Source of the DNA: Pseudomonas graminis
GTDB taxonomy: Bacteria; Pseudomonadota; Gammaproteobacteria; Pseudomonadales; Pseudomonadaceae
Direction of reading: 5' to 3'
Length of the DNA: 64,000 nucleotides
Assembly: GCF_002093745.1 (NCBI RefSeq)
Contig: NZ_MTSB01000008.1
Coordinates: 186,001-250,000 of the forward strand
Positions 24,444-33,690 of the stretch are shown piece by piece. The notes below the pieces were generated by a model. The model had not been told where the DNA came from. It ran no database searches and saw only the letters and a list, made by a program, of their open reading frames with translations. A program made the translations under genes and the position numbers. The stretch's first letter is position 1. Each line of letters begins with the position of its first letter.

Positions 24444-24477
24444 CTGATCGTTCCCATGCTGTATGAGGAACGATCAG
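24444..24477. terminator. Hairpin after the lipoprotein gene, possible terminator
   Basis: CTGATCGTTCC and GGAACGATCAG are perfect 11-bp arms around a 12-base loop, 20 bp past the stop. No T-run follows at once, so termination is not certain. Confidence 0.5.
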
Positions 24478-24503
24478 CGCACGCAAATTTCATTTCCGGT
24501 GGA

Positions 24504-24554
24504 TTGACAAACCCTTAAGCATTTTCCATAGTTCGCTCCTCGCAAACGTTTGCG
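24504..24554 (+). promoter_or_regulatory. rbs operon promoter and RbsR operator
   Basis: TTGACA (24504-24509), 17 bases and CATAGT (24527-24532) form a sigma-70 promoter. The perfect palindrome CGCAAACGTTTGCG (24541-24554) lies at the expected start of transcription and has the central CG and symmetric form of LacI-family operators. RbsR, encoded in the same operon, is the likely ligand-responsive repressor. Confidence 0.8.
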
Positions 24555-24621
24555 CGTCGATGCTCCGCATCGACCCTGCGTCGTTCGCCCGAACAATAAT
24601 CACAAGATCGGAGATGAACTC

Positions 24622-25581
24622 ATGAAGCTGCCATTCGCTGGACGCCTTCTCGCTGTCGCCATGTTTGCTGCCGTCACGGCAGTCATGCCCCTCGCTTCTG
24701 CATATGCCCAGACCCCGGAAAAACCCAAGGTCGCGCTGGTCATGAAGTCACTGGCCAACGAATTCTTCCTGACGATGGAAGACGGTGCGAAGGCCTACCA
24801 GAAAGAACACGCCAACGAATTCGACCTGATCTCCAACGGGATCAAGGATGAGTCCGACACCTCTGCACAGATCCGTATCGTAGAGCAGATGATCGTTTCC
24901 AAGGTCGATGCGCTGGTGATTGCACCTGCCGACTCCAAAGCGCTGGTTCCAGTGCTCAAGAAAGCCACGGACGCCGGTATCAAGGTCGTCAACATCGACA
25001 ACCAGCTCGATCCCGATGTGCTGAAAAGCAAAAACCTGCAAATCCCCTTCGTAGGCCCTGACAACCGCAAGGGCGCTGAACTGGTAGGCGACTACCTGGC
25101 CAAAAAACTTACTGCTGGCGACGAGGTGGGCATTATCGAAGGCGTGTCGACCACCACCAATGCTCAGCAACGCAGCGCCGGTTTCAAGGACGCGATGGAC
25201 AAAGCACAAATGAAAGTCGTGTCCACGCAGTCCGGCAACTGGGAAATCGACAAGGGCAACGCTGTTGCCTCGGCGATGCTCAATGAATACCCGAACCTGA
25301 AGGCGTTGCTGGCGGGTAACGACAGCATGGCGCTGGGCGCCGTTTCCGCCGTGCGCGCAGCAGGCAAAGCCGGCAAGGTCATGGTGGTGGGTTACGACAA
25401 CATCAACGCGATCAAACCGATGCTCAAGGACGGTCGAGTGCTGGCCACGGCTGATCAGTTCGCGGCAAAGCAAGCGGTCTTCGGTATCGAAGCTGCGCTG
25501 AAGCTGGTCAAAGGCGAGAAGGTCGACAGCAACGAAAAAGGCGTTATCGAAACGCCAGTAGAACTCGTTACCAAACCTTGA
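24622..25581 (+). CDS. rbsB: Ribose ABC transporter, periplasmic binding protein
   Basis: Periplasmic sugar-binding protein, 319 residues. A Sec signal peptide ends at AYAQ near residue 28. The mature protein has the type I periplasmic fold of the ribose/galactose class: ALVMKSLANEFFLTMEDGA at the start, then ALVIAPADSKALVPVLKKA and VGYDNINAIKPMLKDGRVLA. GGAG precedes the ATG at 24622; upstream in-frame sequence lies over the operator and is not coding. First gene of rbsBACRKD. Ribose is the likely ligand from the linked ribokinase and RbsD. Confidence 0.92.
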   Translation: MKLPFAGRLLAVAMFAAVTAVMPLASAYAQTPEKPKVALVMKSLANEFFLTMEDGAKAYQKEHANEFDLISNGIKDESDTSAQIRIVEQMIVSKVDALVIAPADSKALVPVLKKATDAGIKVVNIDNQLDPDVLKSKNLQIPFVGPDNRKGAELVGDYLAKKLTAGDEVGIIEGVSTTTNAQQRSAGFKDAMDKAQMKVVSTQSGNWEIDKGNAVASAMLNEYPNLKALLAGNDSMALGAVSAVRAAGKAGKVMVVGYDNINAIKPMLKDGRVLATADQFAAKQAVFGIEAALKLVKGEKVDSNEKGVIETPVELVTKP

Positions 25582-25635
25582 TCCACGCCGCGTAAAGGCG
25601 CCTGTCCTGACACGGACAGGCGCTGGGAGAAATGT

Positions 25636-27189
25636 ATGTCAGCGTCTGCTCAGACAGCTGTTCTTTCGGTCAGTGGCATCGGCAAAACTTACGCTCAACC
25701 CGTACTCGGTGACGTTGACCTGACGTTGATGCGTGGCGAAGTGCTGGCCCTGACCGGGGAAAACGGTGCCGGTAAAAGCACCTTGTCGAAAATCATCGGT
25801 GGGCTGGTAACGCCTACCACCGGGCACATGGAGTATCAGGGGCAGCCTTATGCACCGGCGAGTCGCACCCAGGCTGAAAAGCTTGGCGTTCGCATGGTCA
25901 TGCAGGAGCTGAACCTGCTGCCGACCCTGACCGTCGCTGAAAACCTGTTTCTCGACAATCTGCCACGCCGTGCCGGCTGGATCGACCGCAAGCGCCTGCG
26001 TGAAAATGCTATCAAGGCAATGGCTCAGGTCGGGCTGGACGCGATTGATCCCGATACGCTGGTGGGGCAGCTGGGTATCGGCCATCAGCAGATGGTTGAA
26101 ATTGCCCGCAACCTGATCGGCGACTGCCACGTGCTGATCCTCGATGAACCCACCGCCATGCTGACCTCGCGCGAGGTAGAGATGCTGTTCGAGCAGATCA
26201 CGCGCTTGCAGGCCCGTGGTGTCTCGATCATTTATATCTCCCATCGTCTTGAAGAGCTTGCCAGGGTCTCTCAGCGCATCGCAGTGCTGCGCGATGGGAA
26301 GCTGGTGTGCGTCGAACCGATCGCTCGTTACAGCAGCGAGCAACTGGTCACGCTGATGGTTGGCCGTGAACTGGGTGAACACATCGATATGGGGGCTCGG
26401 CAGATTGGCGAAGTGGCGCTGTCAGTCAAGCGCCTCAGCCGTGCCGGCAAGGTTCAGGATGTATCGTTCGACGTGCGACGCGGCGAAGTGTTTGGTATTT
26501 CCGGTCTGATCGGTGCCGGGCGAACCGAGCTGCTGCGCCTGATTTACGGTGCCGACGTTGCCGACAGCGGTGCCATTGAAGTCGGTCAGCCGTTGCAGAA
26601 GGTCACCATTCGCTCGCCGGCTGACGCCGTGGAGCATGGTATTGCGCTGATCACCGAAGACCGCAAGAGCGAAGGGCTGCTGATGTCGCAATCCATCAGC
26701 GCCAATATTGCATTGGGCAACATGCATTCCATTTCCCGGGCGGGCGTGGTCAATGCCGATGAAGAGCTGAAGCTGGCGCAGCGGCAAGTCGCTGCCATGC
26801 GTATTCGCAGCTCCAGTCCGACCCAACTGGTTTCCGAGCTGTCGGGCGGTAACCAGCAAAAGGTCGTGATCGGTCGCTGGCTGGAGCGTGATTGCCCGGT
26901 CATGTTGTTCGACGAGCCAACCCGTGGCATCGACATCGGCGCCAAGTTCGATATCTACGCACTGCTGGCCGAATTGACCCGCCAGGGCAGGGCACTGGTG
27001 GTGGTTTCCAGCGATCTGCGCGAGCTGATGCTGATCTGCGACCGTATCGGCGTGCTGTCTGCCGGTCGCCTGATCGACACGTTCGAGCGTGACAGCTGGA
27101 CTCAGGACCAATTGCTGGCCGCTGCCTTCGCCGGTTATCAGAAACGTGATGCGCTGCTCGACGATGCGGCGCCCAGGAACAACTCATGA
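25636..27189 (+). CDS. rbsA: Ribose ABC transporter, ATPase subunit
   Basis: Cytoplasmic tandem ATPase of the carbohydrate CUT2 class, 517 residues with two ABC domains. The first has Walker A GENGAGKST near residue 45 and a Walker B LILDEPTAM. The second lacks an intact Walker A (GLIGAGRTELLR) but keeps the signature LSGGNQQKVVIGRW, as is normal in this class. It overlaps rbsC by four bases. It energises ribose import with RbsB and RbsC. Confidence 0.93.
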   Translation: MSASAQTAVLSVSGIGKTYAQPVLGDVDLTLMRGEVLALTGENGAGKSTLSKIIGGLVTPTTGHMEYQGQPYAPASRTQAEKLGVRMVMQELNLLPTLTVAENLFLDNLPRRAGWIDRKRLRENAIKAMAQVGLDAIDPDTLVGQLGIGHQQMVEIARNLIGDCHVLILDEPTAMLTSREVEMLFEQITRLQARGVSIIYISHRLEELARVSQRIAVLRDGKLVCVEPIARYSSEQLVTLMVGRELGEHIDMGARQIGEVALSVKRLSRAGKVQDVSFDVRRGEVFGISGLIGAGRTELLRLIYGADVADSGAIEVGQPLQKVTIRSPADAVEHGIALITEDRKSEGLLMSQSISANIALGNMHSISRAGVVNADEELKLAQRQVAAMRIRSSSPTQLVSELSGGNQQKVVIGRWLERDCPVMLFDEPTRGIDIGAKFDIYALLAELTRQGRALVVVSSDLRELMLICDRIGVLSAGRLIDTFERDSWTQDQLLAAAFAGYQKRDALLDDAAPRNNS

Positions 27190-28178
27190 AAACGACTCCT
27201 TCCCCGACGCAGACAGTGCCGGCTCGCCGCAGCGGCAATTATTTCGGCCTCGGCACCTACATCGGGCTGGCGGGCGCACTGCTGGTCATGATTGTGCTGT
27301 TCTCCCTCCTCAGCGATCACTTCCTGTCCTATCAAACGTTCAGCATGCTGGCCAACCAGATCCCCGACCTGATGGTGCTGTCTGTCGGGATGACACTGAT
27401 CCTCATCATCGGTGGCATCGACCTGTCGGTCGGCTCGGTGTTGGCACTGGCCGCTTCGGCGGTGAGTGTGGCGATTCTGGGGTGGGGCTGGAGTGTGTTT
27501 CCGGCCGCATTGCTGGGGATTGCCTGTGCGACCCTGGCCGGTACGATTACCGGCTCCATCACCGTGGCGTGGCGCATTCCCTCGTTCATCGTGTCCCTCG
27601 GTGTACTGGAAATGGCCCGTGGTGCGGCCTATCAGATGACCAACTCGCGCACGGCCTACATCGGCGACTCGTTCGCGTGGCTGTCTGACCCGATCGCTTT
27701 TGGCATCGCGCCGTCGTTCATCATCGCCCTGATCGTCATCATCGTTGCCCAGGCGGTGCTGACCCGCACAGTGTTCGGTCGCTACCTGATCGGCATCGGC
27801 ACCAACGAAGAAGCCGTACGTCTGGCAGGGATCAATCCCAAGCCCTACAAGATTCTGGTGTTCTCGCTGATGGGCATGCTGGCCGGTGTGGCCGCGCTGT
27901 TTCAGATATCGCGACTGGAAGCCGCCGATCCGAATGCCGGTGTCGGTCTTGAGCTGCAAGTCATTGCGGCGGTGGTGATTGGCGGTACCAGCCTGATGGG
28001 CGGGCGCGGTTCGATCATCAGCACGTTCTTCGGCGTGTTGATCATCTCGGTGCTTGCAGCAGGTCTGGCGCAGATCGGTGCGACCGAGCCGACCAAGCGC
28101 ATCATCACCGGCGCGGTGATCGTGATCGCGGTGGTGCTGGACACCTACCGCAGCCACCGGGCACGGCGCCAGGGATGA
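27186..28178 (+). CDS. rbsC: Ribose ABC transporter, permease
   Basis: Inner-membrane permease of the CUT2/BPD_transp_2 family, 330 residues with eight to ten hydrophobic segments. GGIDLSVGSVLALAA near residue 80 and GRYLIGIGTNEEAVRLAGI near 200, the coupling region to the ATPase, are diagnostic. VVIGGTSLMGGRGS near 265 is the conserved C-terminal motif. The start overlaps rbsA, and rbsR follows after one base. Confidence 0.93.
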   Translation: MKTTPSPTQTVPARRSGNYFGLGTYIGLAGALLVMIVLFSLLSDHFLSYQTFSMLANQIPDLMVLSVGMTLILIIGGIDLSVGSVLALAASAVSVAILGWGWSVFPAALLGIACATLAGTITGSITVAWRIPSFIVSLGVLEMARGAAYQMTNSRTAYIGDSFAWLSDPIAFGIAPSFIIALIVIIVAQAVLTRTVFGRYLIGIGTNEEAVRLAGINPKPYKILVFSLMGMLAGVAALFQISRLEAADPNAGVGLELQVIAAVVIGGTSLMGGRGSIISTFFGVLIISVLAAGLAQIGATEPTKRIITGAVIVIAVVLDTYRSHRARRQG

Positions 28179-28179
28179 T

Positions 28180-29196
28180 ATGGCGACCATCAAGGATGTA
28201 GCGGCGCTGGCAGGGATCTCGTACACCACGGTTTCTCACGTGCTGAACAAGACCCGGCCGGTGAGCGAGCCGGTCAGGCTCAAGGTCGAGGCGGCGATTG
28301 CGCAACTGGATTATGTTCCCAGTGCCGTTGCGCGGTCGCTGAAGGCCAAGACCACCTCTACCATCGGTTTGCTGATACCCAATGGCATGAATCCGTACTT
28401 CGCCGAGCTGGCCAGAGGCATCGAGGATTATTGCGAGCGCAACGGTTTTTGCGTGATCCTCTGCAATTCGGACGACAACCCGGAGAAGCAACGCAGCTAC
28501 TTGCGTGTGCTGCTGGAGAAGCGCGTGGACGGTTTGATTGTCTCGTCAGTGGCGGGTGATGTCAGTATCACCTCCGGCCTGACCGACGTACGTACACCGC
28601 TGGTGATCGTCGACCGTGAGCTTGAAGGCATCGATGCCGATATGGTCCGCATCGATCATGAGCAGGGCGCTTATCTCGCGACCCGGCATTTGCTGGACCT
28701 CGGCCATAAGCACATTGCCTGCATCGGCGGGCCACGCGAAAGCATGGTCGCCGAGATGCGTCTGACGGGTTATCGACGTGCAATGCAGCAGGCCTCCCTG
28801 GAGGTCGGCGAAGGGTGGGCGGTACACAGCCCGTTCACCAGTTCCGCCGGTTACGACGCAGCGGTTCAGTTGTTGACCGGGCAGGCACCGACAGCGATCT
28901 TTGCCGGCAACGACGTCATCGCCATTGGCGTGCTGCGTGCTGCGGCCGAACGTTCGATTCGTGTGCCTCAGCAGCTGTCGGTGATCGGTTTTGATGATAT
29001 CCAGATGAGTCGCTACGTCTATCCCGCGCTGACCACGGTGGGGCAGTCCATCATGCAATTGGGGGAGACCGCAGCCGAGATGCTGTTGTGCAGAATTGCT
29101 GCTCCCCATGCAGCACCTGTCGAGAAACGACTCGTGACGCCATGTGTTGTGGTGCGTGAGTCCACTGCGCCGCCAAACATGTCGTCCCCCGAATGA
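28180..29196 (+). CDS. rbsR: LacI-family ribose operon repressor
   Basis: Transcriptional repressor, 338 residues. The helix-turn-helix at the N-terminus (MATIKDVAALAGISYTTVSH) and the LacI hinge are clear, followed by a periplasmic-binding-protein-like sensor domain (IGLLIPNGMNPYFAELARGI). Being inside the rbs operon, it probably binds the palindrome at 24541-24554 and releases it on binding ribose or a phosphorylated sugar. The start is one base after the rbsC stop. Confidence 0.9.
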   Translation: MATIKDVAALAGISYTTVSHVLNKTRPVSEPVRLKVEAAIAQLDYVPSAVARSLKAKTTSTIGLLIPNGMNPYFAELARGIEDYCERNGFCVILCNSDDNPEKQRSYLRVLLEKRVDGLIVSSVAGDVSITSGLTDVRTPLVIVDRELEGIDADMVRIDHEQGAYLATRHLLDLGHKHIACIGGPRESMVAEMRLTGYRRAMQQASLEVGEGWAVHSPFTSSAGYDAAVQLLTGQAPTAIFAGNDVIAIGVLRAAAERSIRVPQQLSVIGFDDIQMSRYVYPALTTVGQSIMQLGETAAEMLLCRIAAPHAAPVEKRLVTPCVVVRESTAPPNMSSPE

Positions 29197-29211
29197 CGCG
29201 TACGCCCAGCA

Positions 29212-30147
29212 ATGAGTAAACAAGCCATGCAAGCAAAAATAGTGATAGTGGGCAGTCTGAACATGGACCTGGTGATCCGCGCCCAACGTCTGCCGCGCCC
29301 CGGTGAAACCCTCAGTGGGGAGACGTTTGACACCGTGCCCGGTGGTAAAGGCGCCAATCAGGCCGTCGCGGCTGCGCGTCTGGGCGCGAGTGTGGCGATG
29401 ATCGGCTGCGTGGGCGCGGACGCCTACGGCGAGCACTTGCGTGCAGCGTTGCTGGCCGAGAACATTGACTGTCAGGCCGTGACTGTCGTGGACGGCGTCT
29501 CTACCGGCATTGCTTCGATCGTGGTCGATGCCGACAGTCAGAACGCGATTGTGATCGTCGCAGGCGGCAATGGTCGCCTGACGCCTGCACTGATTGATCG
29601 GTTTGACGCGTTGTTGGCGGGTTCCGAGATCGTTATCTGCCAGCTGGAAGTGCCGACCGAAACCGTCTTCCACACCTTGGCCCGTGCCCATGAGCTGGGC
29701 AAGACCGTCATTCTCAACCCCGCGCCCGCCAGTGAGCCTTTGCCTGCGAACTGGTACGGTCTGATCGATTATCTGATCCCCAACGAAAGCGAAGCGCAGA
29801 CCCTGACCGGGGTGGATGTCGACTCGCCCGAGGCTGCCGAAAAGGCTGCCGCAGCGATGCTGGCCGCCGGTGCGCGCAACGTCATCATTACCCTTGGCGA
29901 GCGCGGAACGCTGTTCGCCGGTGCCGGCGGCGTGGAGCATATTGCCGCACGTCGTGTACAGGCCGTGGACACCACCGCTGCAGGTGATACCTTTGTCGGC
30001 GGTTTTGCGGCTGCGCTGGCCGCCGGGCAGAGTGAGTCGCAGGCTATCCGCTTCGGTCAGGCGGCGGCAGCGATCTCTGTCACCCGAGCGGGCGCGCAAC
30101 CGTCCATCCCGACGTCAGGGGAAGTACAGGAATTCGATTCGCTATGA
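29212..30147 (+). CDS. rbsK: Ribokinase
   Basis: Phosphorylates D-ribose to ribose 5-phosphate; cytoplasmic PfkB-family kinase, about 311 residues. [16 protein letters not shown] and [15 protein letters not shown] near the N-terminus and [17 protein letters not shown] near residue 250, with the catalytic Asp, are the two PfkB signatures. The start at 29212 is uncertain; an ATG at 29227 gives a 306-residue product and neither has a clear ribosome site. It overlaps rbsD by four bases. Confidence 0.92.
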   Translation: MSKQAMQAKIVIVGSLNMDLVIRAQRLPRPGETLSGETFDTVPGGKGANQAVAAARLGASVAMIGCVGADAYGEHLRAALLAENIDCQAVTVVDGVSTGIASIVVDADSQNAIVIVAGGNGRLTPALIDRFDALLAGSEIVICQLEVPTETVFHTLARAHELGKTVILNPAPASEPLPANWYGLIDYLIPNESEAQTLTGVDVDSPEAAEKAAAAMLAAGARNVIITLGERGTLFAGAGGVEHIAARRVQAVDTTAAGDTFVGGFAAALAAGQSESQAIRFGQAAAAISVTRAGAQPSIPTSGEVQEFDSL

Positions 30148-30548
30148 AAAAAACACCGTTACTCAATATTGCCTTGTCACGCGTGATCGCCTCGCTGGGG
30201 CATGGCGACATTCTGATGATCGTGGACGCCGGGATGCCGGTGCCGCCCGGTGTCGAGCTGATCGACCTGGCGCTGACCCGCGGTGTGCCTGACTTCGTCA
30301 GTGTGCTGGATGTCGTGCTGAGCGAAATGCAGGTCGAAAGTCACGTGCTGGCCAGTGAAATGGCCGAGATCAAACCGCCAGCCCTTCAGGTTATCGAGAG
30401 CCTGAACCTTGATGATCAGTTGGGGCAGCAGCGCTGGGTCAGCCATGAAGAACTGAAAGCCTTGAGCCGCACAGCCAAGGCGATCATTCGTACCGGTGAG
30501 TGTCAGCCGTACAGCAATCTGGCGCTGGTATCCGGAGTTGTCTTTTAG
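30144..30548 (+). CDS. rbsD: D-ribose pyranase
   Basis: Interconverts beta-pyranose and furanose forms of ribose so that ribokinase can act; cytoplasmic, 134 residues. The N-terminus [19 protein letters not shown] with the catalytic His, and the terminal [19 protein letters not shown], are the family signatures. It is translationally coupled to rbsK. Confidence 0.93.
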   Translation: MKKTPLLNIALSRVIASLGHGDILMIVDAGMPVPPGVELIDLALTRGVPDFVSVLDVVLSEMQVESHVLASEMAEIKPPALQVIESLNLDDQLGQQRWVSHEELKALSRTAKAIIRTGECQPYSNLALVSGVVF

Positions 30549-30571
30549 CTATTCAAGAAAGGGAGTTTCAT

Positions 30572-31597
30572 ATGACGTTCATACAGTTTTCCAGACAGTT
30601 CATTCGTGGAGCATTGCTGTTGTCCATCCTGAGTACCGCTGCCGTGCAGGCGGCAGAAAAGCGTGACCTGATCATTGACACAGACCCGGGTGCGGACGAT
30701 GTTGTCGCGCTGTTGCTGGCGCTGGCTTCGCCGGAAGAGCTGAACGTGATGGCCATCACCACCGTGGCGGGCAACGTGCGGCTGGACAAGACCTCGCGCA
30801 ATGCCAGGCTGGCGCGCGAGTGGGCCGGTCGTGAAGAAGTGCCAGTGTATGCCGGTGCGCCCAAGCCTCTGGTTCGCACGCCGATCTATGCCGAGAATGT
30901 CCACGGTCAGGAAGGTCTGCCGGGCGTACCCGTACACGAGCCGGCCAAAGGTCTGGCCGACGGCAACGCAGTCGACTACCTCATCCGTACCCTGAGCAAG
31001 GCCAAGCCGCACAGCATCACCATTGCCATGCTTGGCCCGCAGACCAACCTCGCATTGGCGCTGGTGCAGGCTCCCGAGATTACCCAGGGCATCAAGGAAG
31101 TGGTGGTCATGGGCGGTGCGCACTTCAACGGCGGCAACATCACGCCGGTTGCCGAATTCAACCTGTTCGCCGACCCTCATGCAGCGCAGATCGTGCTGGC
31201 CAGTGGCGTGAAGCTGACTTACGTGCCGTTGGACGTCACCCACAAGATCCTCACCAGCGAGCAGCGTCTCAAGCAGATTGCGGCACTGGGCAACAATGCC
31301 GGCAAGCTGGTGGACGGGATTCTCAATGAGTACGTCAAGCTGGACATGGAGCATTACGGCTTGCCCGGCGGTCCTGTTCATGACGCCAGTGTCATTGCCT
31401 GGCTGCTCAAGCCTGAATTGTTTACCGGTCGGCAGATCAATCTCGCGGTCGACACGCGCGAAGGCATCGGCTTTGGTCAGACCGTCGCTGACTGGTATGG
31501 CACCCTCAAACAGCCACAGAACGTGTTCTGGGTCGAGGATGGCAACGCGCAGGGCTTTTTCGATCTGCTGACCGAGCGCCTGGCGCGACTGAAGTAA
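30572..31597 (+). CDS. Periplasmic inosine-uridine-preferring nucleoside hydrolase
   Basis: Splits ribonucleosides into ribose and base. The 341-residue product carries the calcium-binding DTDPGADD motif at residues 36-43, N-terminal to a typical IunH fold with MGGAHFNGGN and VPLDVTHK later on. Unusually, it begins with a Sec signal peptide (RGALLLSILSTAAVQA, cleavage near residue 27), so it should act in the periplasm. The ATG at 30572 has GGGAG 7 bases upstream and lies 23 bp after rbsD. Placement as the last gene of rbsBACRKD suggests that nucleosides from outside are cleaved and the ribose is imported by RbsBAC. Confidence 0.9.
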   Translation: MTFIQFSRQFIRGALLLSILSTAAVQAAEKRDLIIDTDPGADDVVALLLALASPEELNVMAITTVAGNVRLDKTSRNARLAREWAGREEVPVYAGAPKPLVRTPIYAENVHGQEGLPGVPVHEPAKGLADGNAVDYLIRTLSKAKPHSITIAMLGPQTNLALALVQAPEITQGIKEVVVMGGAHFNGGNITPVAEFNLFADPHAAQIVLASGVKLTYVPLDVTHKILTSEQRLKQIAALGNNAGKLVDGILNEYVKLDMEHYGLPGGPVHDASVIAWLLKPELFTGRQINLAVDTREGIGFGQTVADWYGTLKQPQNVFWVEDGNAQGFFDLLTERLARLK

Positions 31598-31813
31598 TCA
31601 CGCAGTCTTGATGGCGCTGTCAGTCAGGTGCGCAGCCGTGGGGTATCGGCTAAGCACCTGACTGATGAAGGCCCGGGCACCGTCGGTGCCCAGGTCCTTG
31701 ATCAGCAGGTCGACGGCGATGATCATCAGTTCTTCCGGGTTCCCCGGGCTGTGCGAGCACTGGCCCTGAGGCCACTTGGCTTTTATGTCCGCATCTATGG
31801 ATATGGCTGTCAT
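31598..31813 (-). CDS. Small hypothetical protein
   Basis: The 71-residue predicted soluble protein has a helical middle part (LMIIAVDLLIKDLG, AFISQVLSRYP) and no membrane segment or signal. GGAGA precedes the ATG at the usual distance, and the gene abuts the convergent nucleoside hydrolase stop. I do not recognise its family, and nothing in the context suggests a role. Confidence 0.65.
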   Translation of the reverse strand: MTAISIDADIKAKWPQGQCSHSPGNPEELMIIAVDLLIKDLGTDGARAFISQVLSRYPTAAHLTDSAIKTA

Positions 31814-32121
31814 GTGTCTGTTCTCCAGTCAAAGGTCCCGCATGACGCTGTTCGCTTCCCGGCGTTTGCGTCACTGGCAGTAAACCATTCCGGGCGCGTT
31901 TTGACACGCCTACTTACACATCGTCCCCATAGTCCAGATCAATGACAGGCCGTATAAACGTTTTGTGACGATTTGTTCGCGCACGTGGCGCGATGCCCGT
32001 GCAGACTCATGGCCTTGTCAGATCAGCGGGTTAGCGGCGACTTGCGGGGTGCCGTGTGCAACCAACGCGTTTGAATGCGGTCGGACCAGGTCTGGAAATG
32101 TTTATTGGCAGAGGAGGGTGT
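31814..32121. other. Intergenic region, no gene seen
   Basis: A 308-bp gap between the small leftward gene and the I78-type lipoprotein. It must hold both promoters, but I see no convincing motif, repeat or ORF. Confidence 0.5.
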
Positions 32122-32460
32122 ATGCCCCGGAAATTCGCAACATTGGGTTTTATGGTTGTGGCGTCAGTGCTGGCAGGGTGCAGCAGCACTTCATCCGAAC
32201 CGAATACCGAGACATCCGCTCAGGCAGCCAGTACGCCGGCCAGCAGCGCCATCCCCGGTCGCTGTGACGCAGACCCTGCCCAGTTCGCAATCGGCAAGCC
32301 TGCTTCTATCGACCTGCTTTCACAAGTGCGCGCCCGCACCGGTTCGCAGGATGCGCGCATTCTCGGGCCTGACGACATGGTCACGCTGGAGTACCGATCC
32401 GAGCGTGTCAACGTCAACACCGACGCCTCTGGAAAAGTGACGCGCATCAACTGCGGTTGA
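32122..32460 (+). CDS. Lipoprotein with peptidase inhibitor I78 domain
   Basis: The 112-residue predicted lipoprotein has a signal peptide and a lipobox SVLAGC. After a Ser/Thr/Ala-rich linker comes an I78-like domain (GRCDADPAQFAIGKPAS, ending in NVNTDASGKVTRINCG) with two cysteines that probably pair. The ATG at 32122 has GAGGAGG upstream; earlier in-frame ATGs do not give a signal peptide. The I78 family includes serine protease inhibitors, so inhibition of host or own proteases is possible but not shown. Confidence 0.8.
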   Translation: MPRKFATLGFMVVASVLAGCSSTSSEPNTETSAQAASTPASSAIPGRCDADPAQFAIGKPASIDLLSQVRARTGSQDARILGPDDMVTLEYRSERVNVNTDASGKVTRINCG

Positions 32461-32484
32461 GTCGGCGGCTTTTCTGTCGCGCAT

Positions 32485-32514
32485 AAAAAACCCCGTCAGT
32501 GACGGGGTTTTTTT
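32485..32514. terminator. Intrinsic terminator
   Basis: CCCCGTCA and TGACGGGG arms with an A-run before and T-run after, between two convergent genes; it can act in both directions. Confidence 0.93.
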
Positions 32515-32526
32515 GCGCCGAATGAA

Positions 32527-32739
32527 TCAGTCAACGCGGACTTGTGCTGCTTGCATGCCCTTCTGGCCTTTTTCTGCAACGAACGAAACGGTCTGGCCTT
32601 CTTTCAGGCTTTTGAAACCGTCGCTTTCGATCGCTTTGAAGTGTACGAACAGGTCGTCACCGCCACCTTGTGGAGTGATAAAGCCGAAGCCTTTTTCATC
32701 GTTGAACCATTTTACGGTGCCGGTTTGGCGATTAGACAT
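32527..32739 (-). CDS. Cold-shock domain protein
   Basis: RNA/ssDNA-binding chaperone, 70 residues forming a single cold-shock domain. RNP1 KGFGFI and RNP2 DLFVHF are intact, with VKWFNDEK ahead. Several paralogues are usual in Pseudomonas, so whether this one is the cold-induced CapB-type member cannot be said. A long leader of about 290 bp lies upstream, and a shared terminator follows. Confidence 0.93.
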   Translation of the reverse strand: MSNRQTGTVKWFNDEKGFGFITPQGGGDDLFVHFKAIESDGFKSLKEGQTVSFVAEKGQKGMQAAQVRVD

Positions 32740-33035
32740 GGTGTATCTCCAGAAACATAATTTTCAATAAACGTGCTGCTCAGGCCAACTGGGCACACGG
32801 GCCTATCATAGTCGAAATAAGCAAAAAAACAGCTACCCGCTCGAGTACTTTGGCCAAAGGGTGTCCACATTAAGCCTGTCATACTCTTCAAGCCGCCTCG
32901 TGAGGACCTGCCCAAGTGAATGGCCGACGGGGTTCGGGCGTGCTAAAGGCCATGATTTAAAAGGCTTTAAGGCAAGCCGGGGCTTAACGCTGCAAGCGCA
33001 TGAAACGCCCGTTTCACCCCGACTAAAAAAAGCGA
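32740..33035. other. Leader region of the cold-shock gene, no gene seen
   Basis: A 296-bp gap with no ORF. It would hold the leftward cold-shock promoter and a 5' leader. No clear motif was seen beyond local AT-rich blocks. Confidence 0.5.
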
Positions 33036-33341
33036 TTATTTTGTGCCGGTGCAGTTTTCGGCGACCAGTTTCTGCAATTTTGCGGTCAAGGCGGCAGGGG
33101 GCGCAGCTTTAGTGTCGCTGAGCGACGCGATTTCCTGGGCGGTAAAGTGACTGTCAATCTGTTTCGCAGCGCATTCGCAGTGTGCAGTGGCCGGCTTGTC
33201 ATCCAGCTTCTGTTGCTTGGCCGCCGCAACGCACTCTTGGGTAAAGGTTGCGCGTGTCGCACTGTCCATTGCTGCGTGGGCACCCACCGAACTCAGGGCT
33301 GCACCGCAGGCGAGGAGGGAGGTCAGGTATGAAAGCTTCAT
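33036..33341 (-). CDS. Small secreted protein
   Basis: The 101-residue protein has a Sec signal peptide (MKLSYLTSLLACGAALSSVGAHA). The mature part has four cysteines, including an HCECAAKQI motif, suggesting disulphides in the periplasm. AGGAG lies 6 bases from the ATG. I do not recognise a named family. It is divergent from thrS. Confidence 0.72.
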   Translation of the reverse strand: MKLSYLTSLLACGAALSSVGAHAAMDSATRATFTQECVAAAKQQKLDDKPATAHCECAAKQIDSHFTAQEIASLSDTKAAPPAALTAKLQKLVAENCTGTK

Positions 33342-33593
33342 GGTGTTCTCCTTTTTTGCTGGATAAAAACGTAAAGGGTCTCGATGGTTTCAGACGCCCT
33401 TGAGCCTCGCCAGTTCAGGCAGTCTGTTATTTCCGGTCGATTTGCGTCGCTGTGCATCCCGGCACGCCTGGCTGTGTTAGGATGCGCGTCCTGTTATTTT
33501 CAAGCGCCCCATTGCTGATGGCTTTCGGTGCAGCGCAAGCAGGGTTTTCGTACATTCCAGTCATCTGGTCCGGTTCAAGGTTGGCCCAAGGCT

Positions 33594-33671
33594 CCTGCCA
33601 CTGTGAGGCAGGCATACCACCGGATCACGTACTGGCTCATCCCAACCCACGTGACCTTTGGTAGGGGTCAC
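33594..33671 (+). promoter_or_regulatory. thrS leader with two anticodon-arm-like hairpins
   Basis: Hairpin 1 has CCTGCC and GGCAGG arms (33594-33612) around a 7-base loop ACTGTGA, whose centre TGT equals a threonine anticodon (UGU). Hairpin 2 (33651-33671) has GTGACC and GGTCAC arms and loop TTTGGTAGG; with one more U-G pair it is the 7-base loop TTGGTAG with GGT, the GGU threonine anticodon, in the anticodon position. It ends 5 bases before the purine-rich ribosome site. E. coli ThrRS represses its own mRNA through such an anticodon mimic, so autoregulation is likely here. Confidence 0.6.
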
Positions 33672-33690
33672 CACTAGGAGAGGAGGCGCC

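Noticed and set aside
28546..30099. 517-residue open frame antisense to rbsR and rbsK
   Set aside because: It spans two well-supported genes on the other strand and reads as low-complexity His/Arg/Gln-rich sequence.
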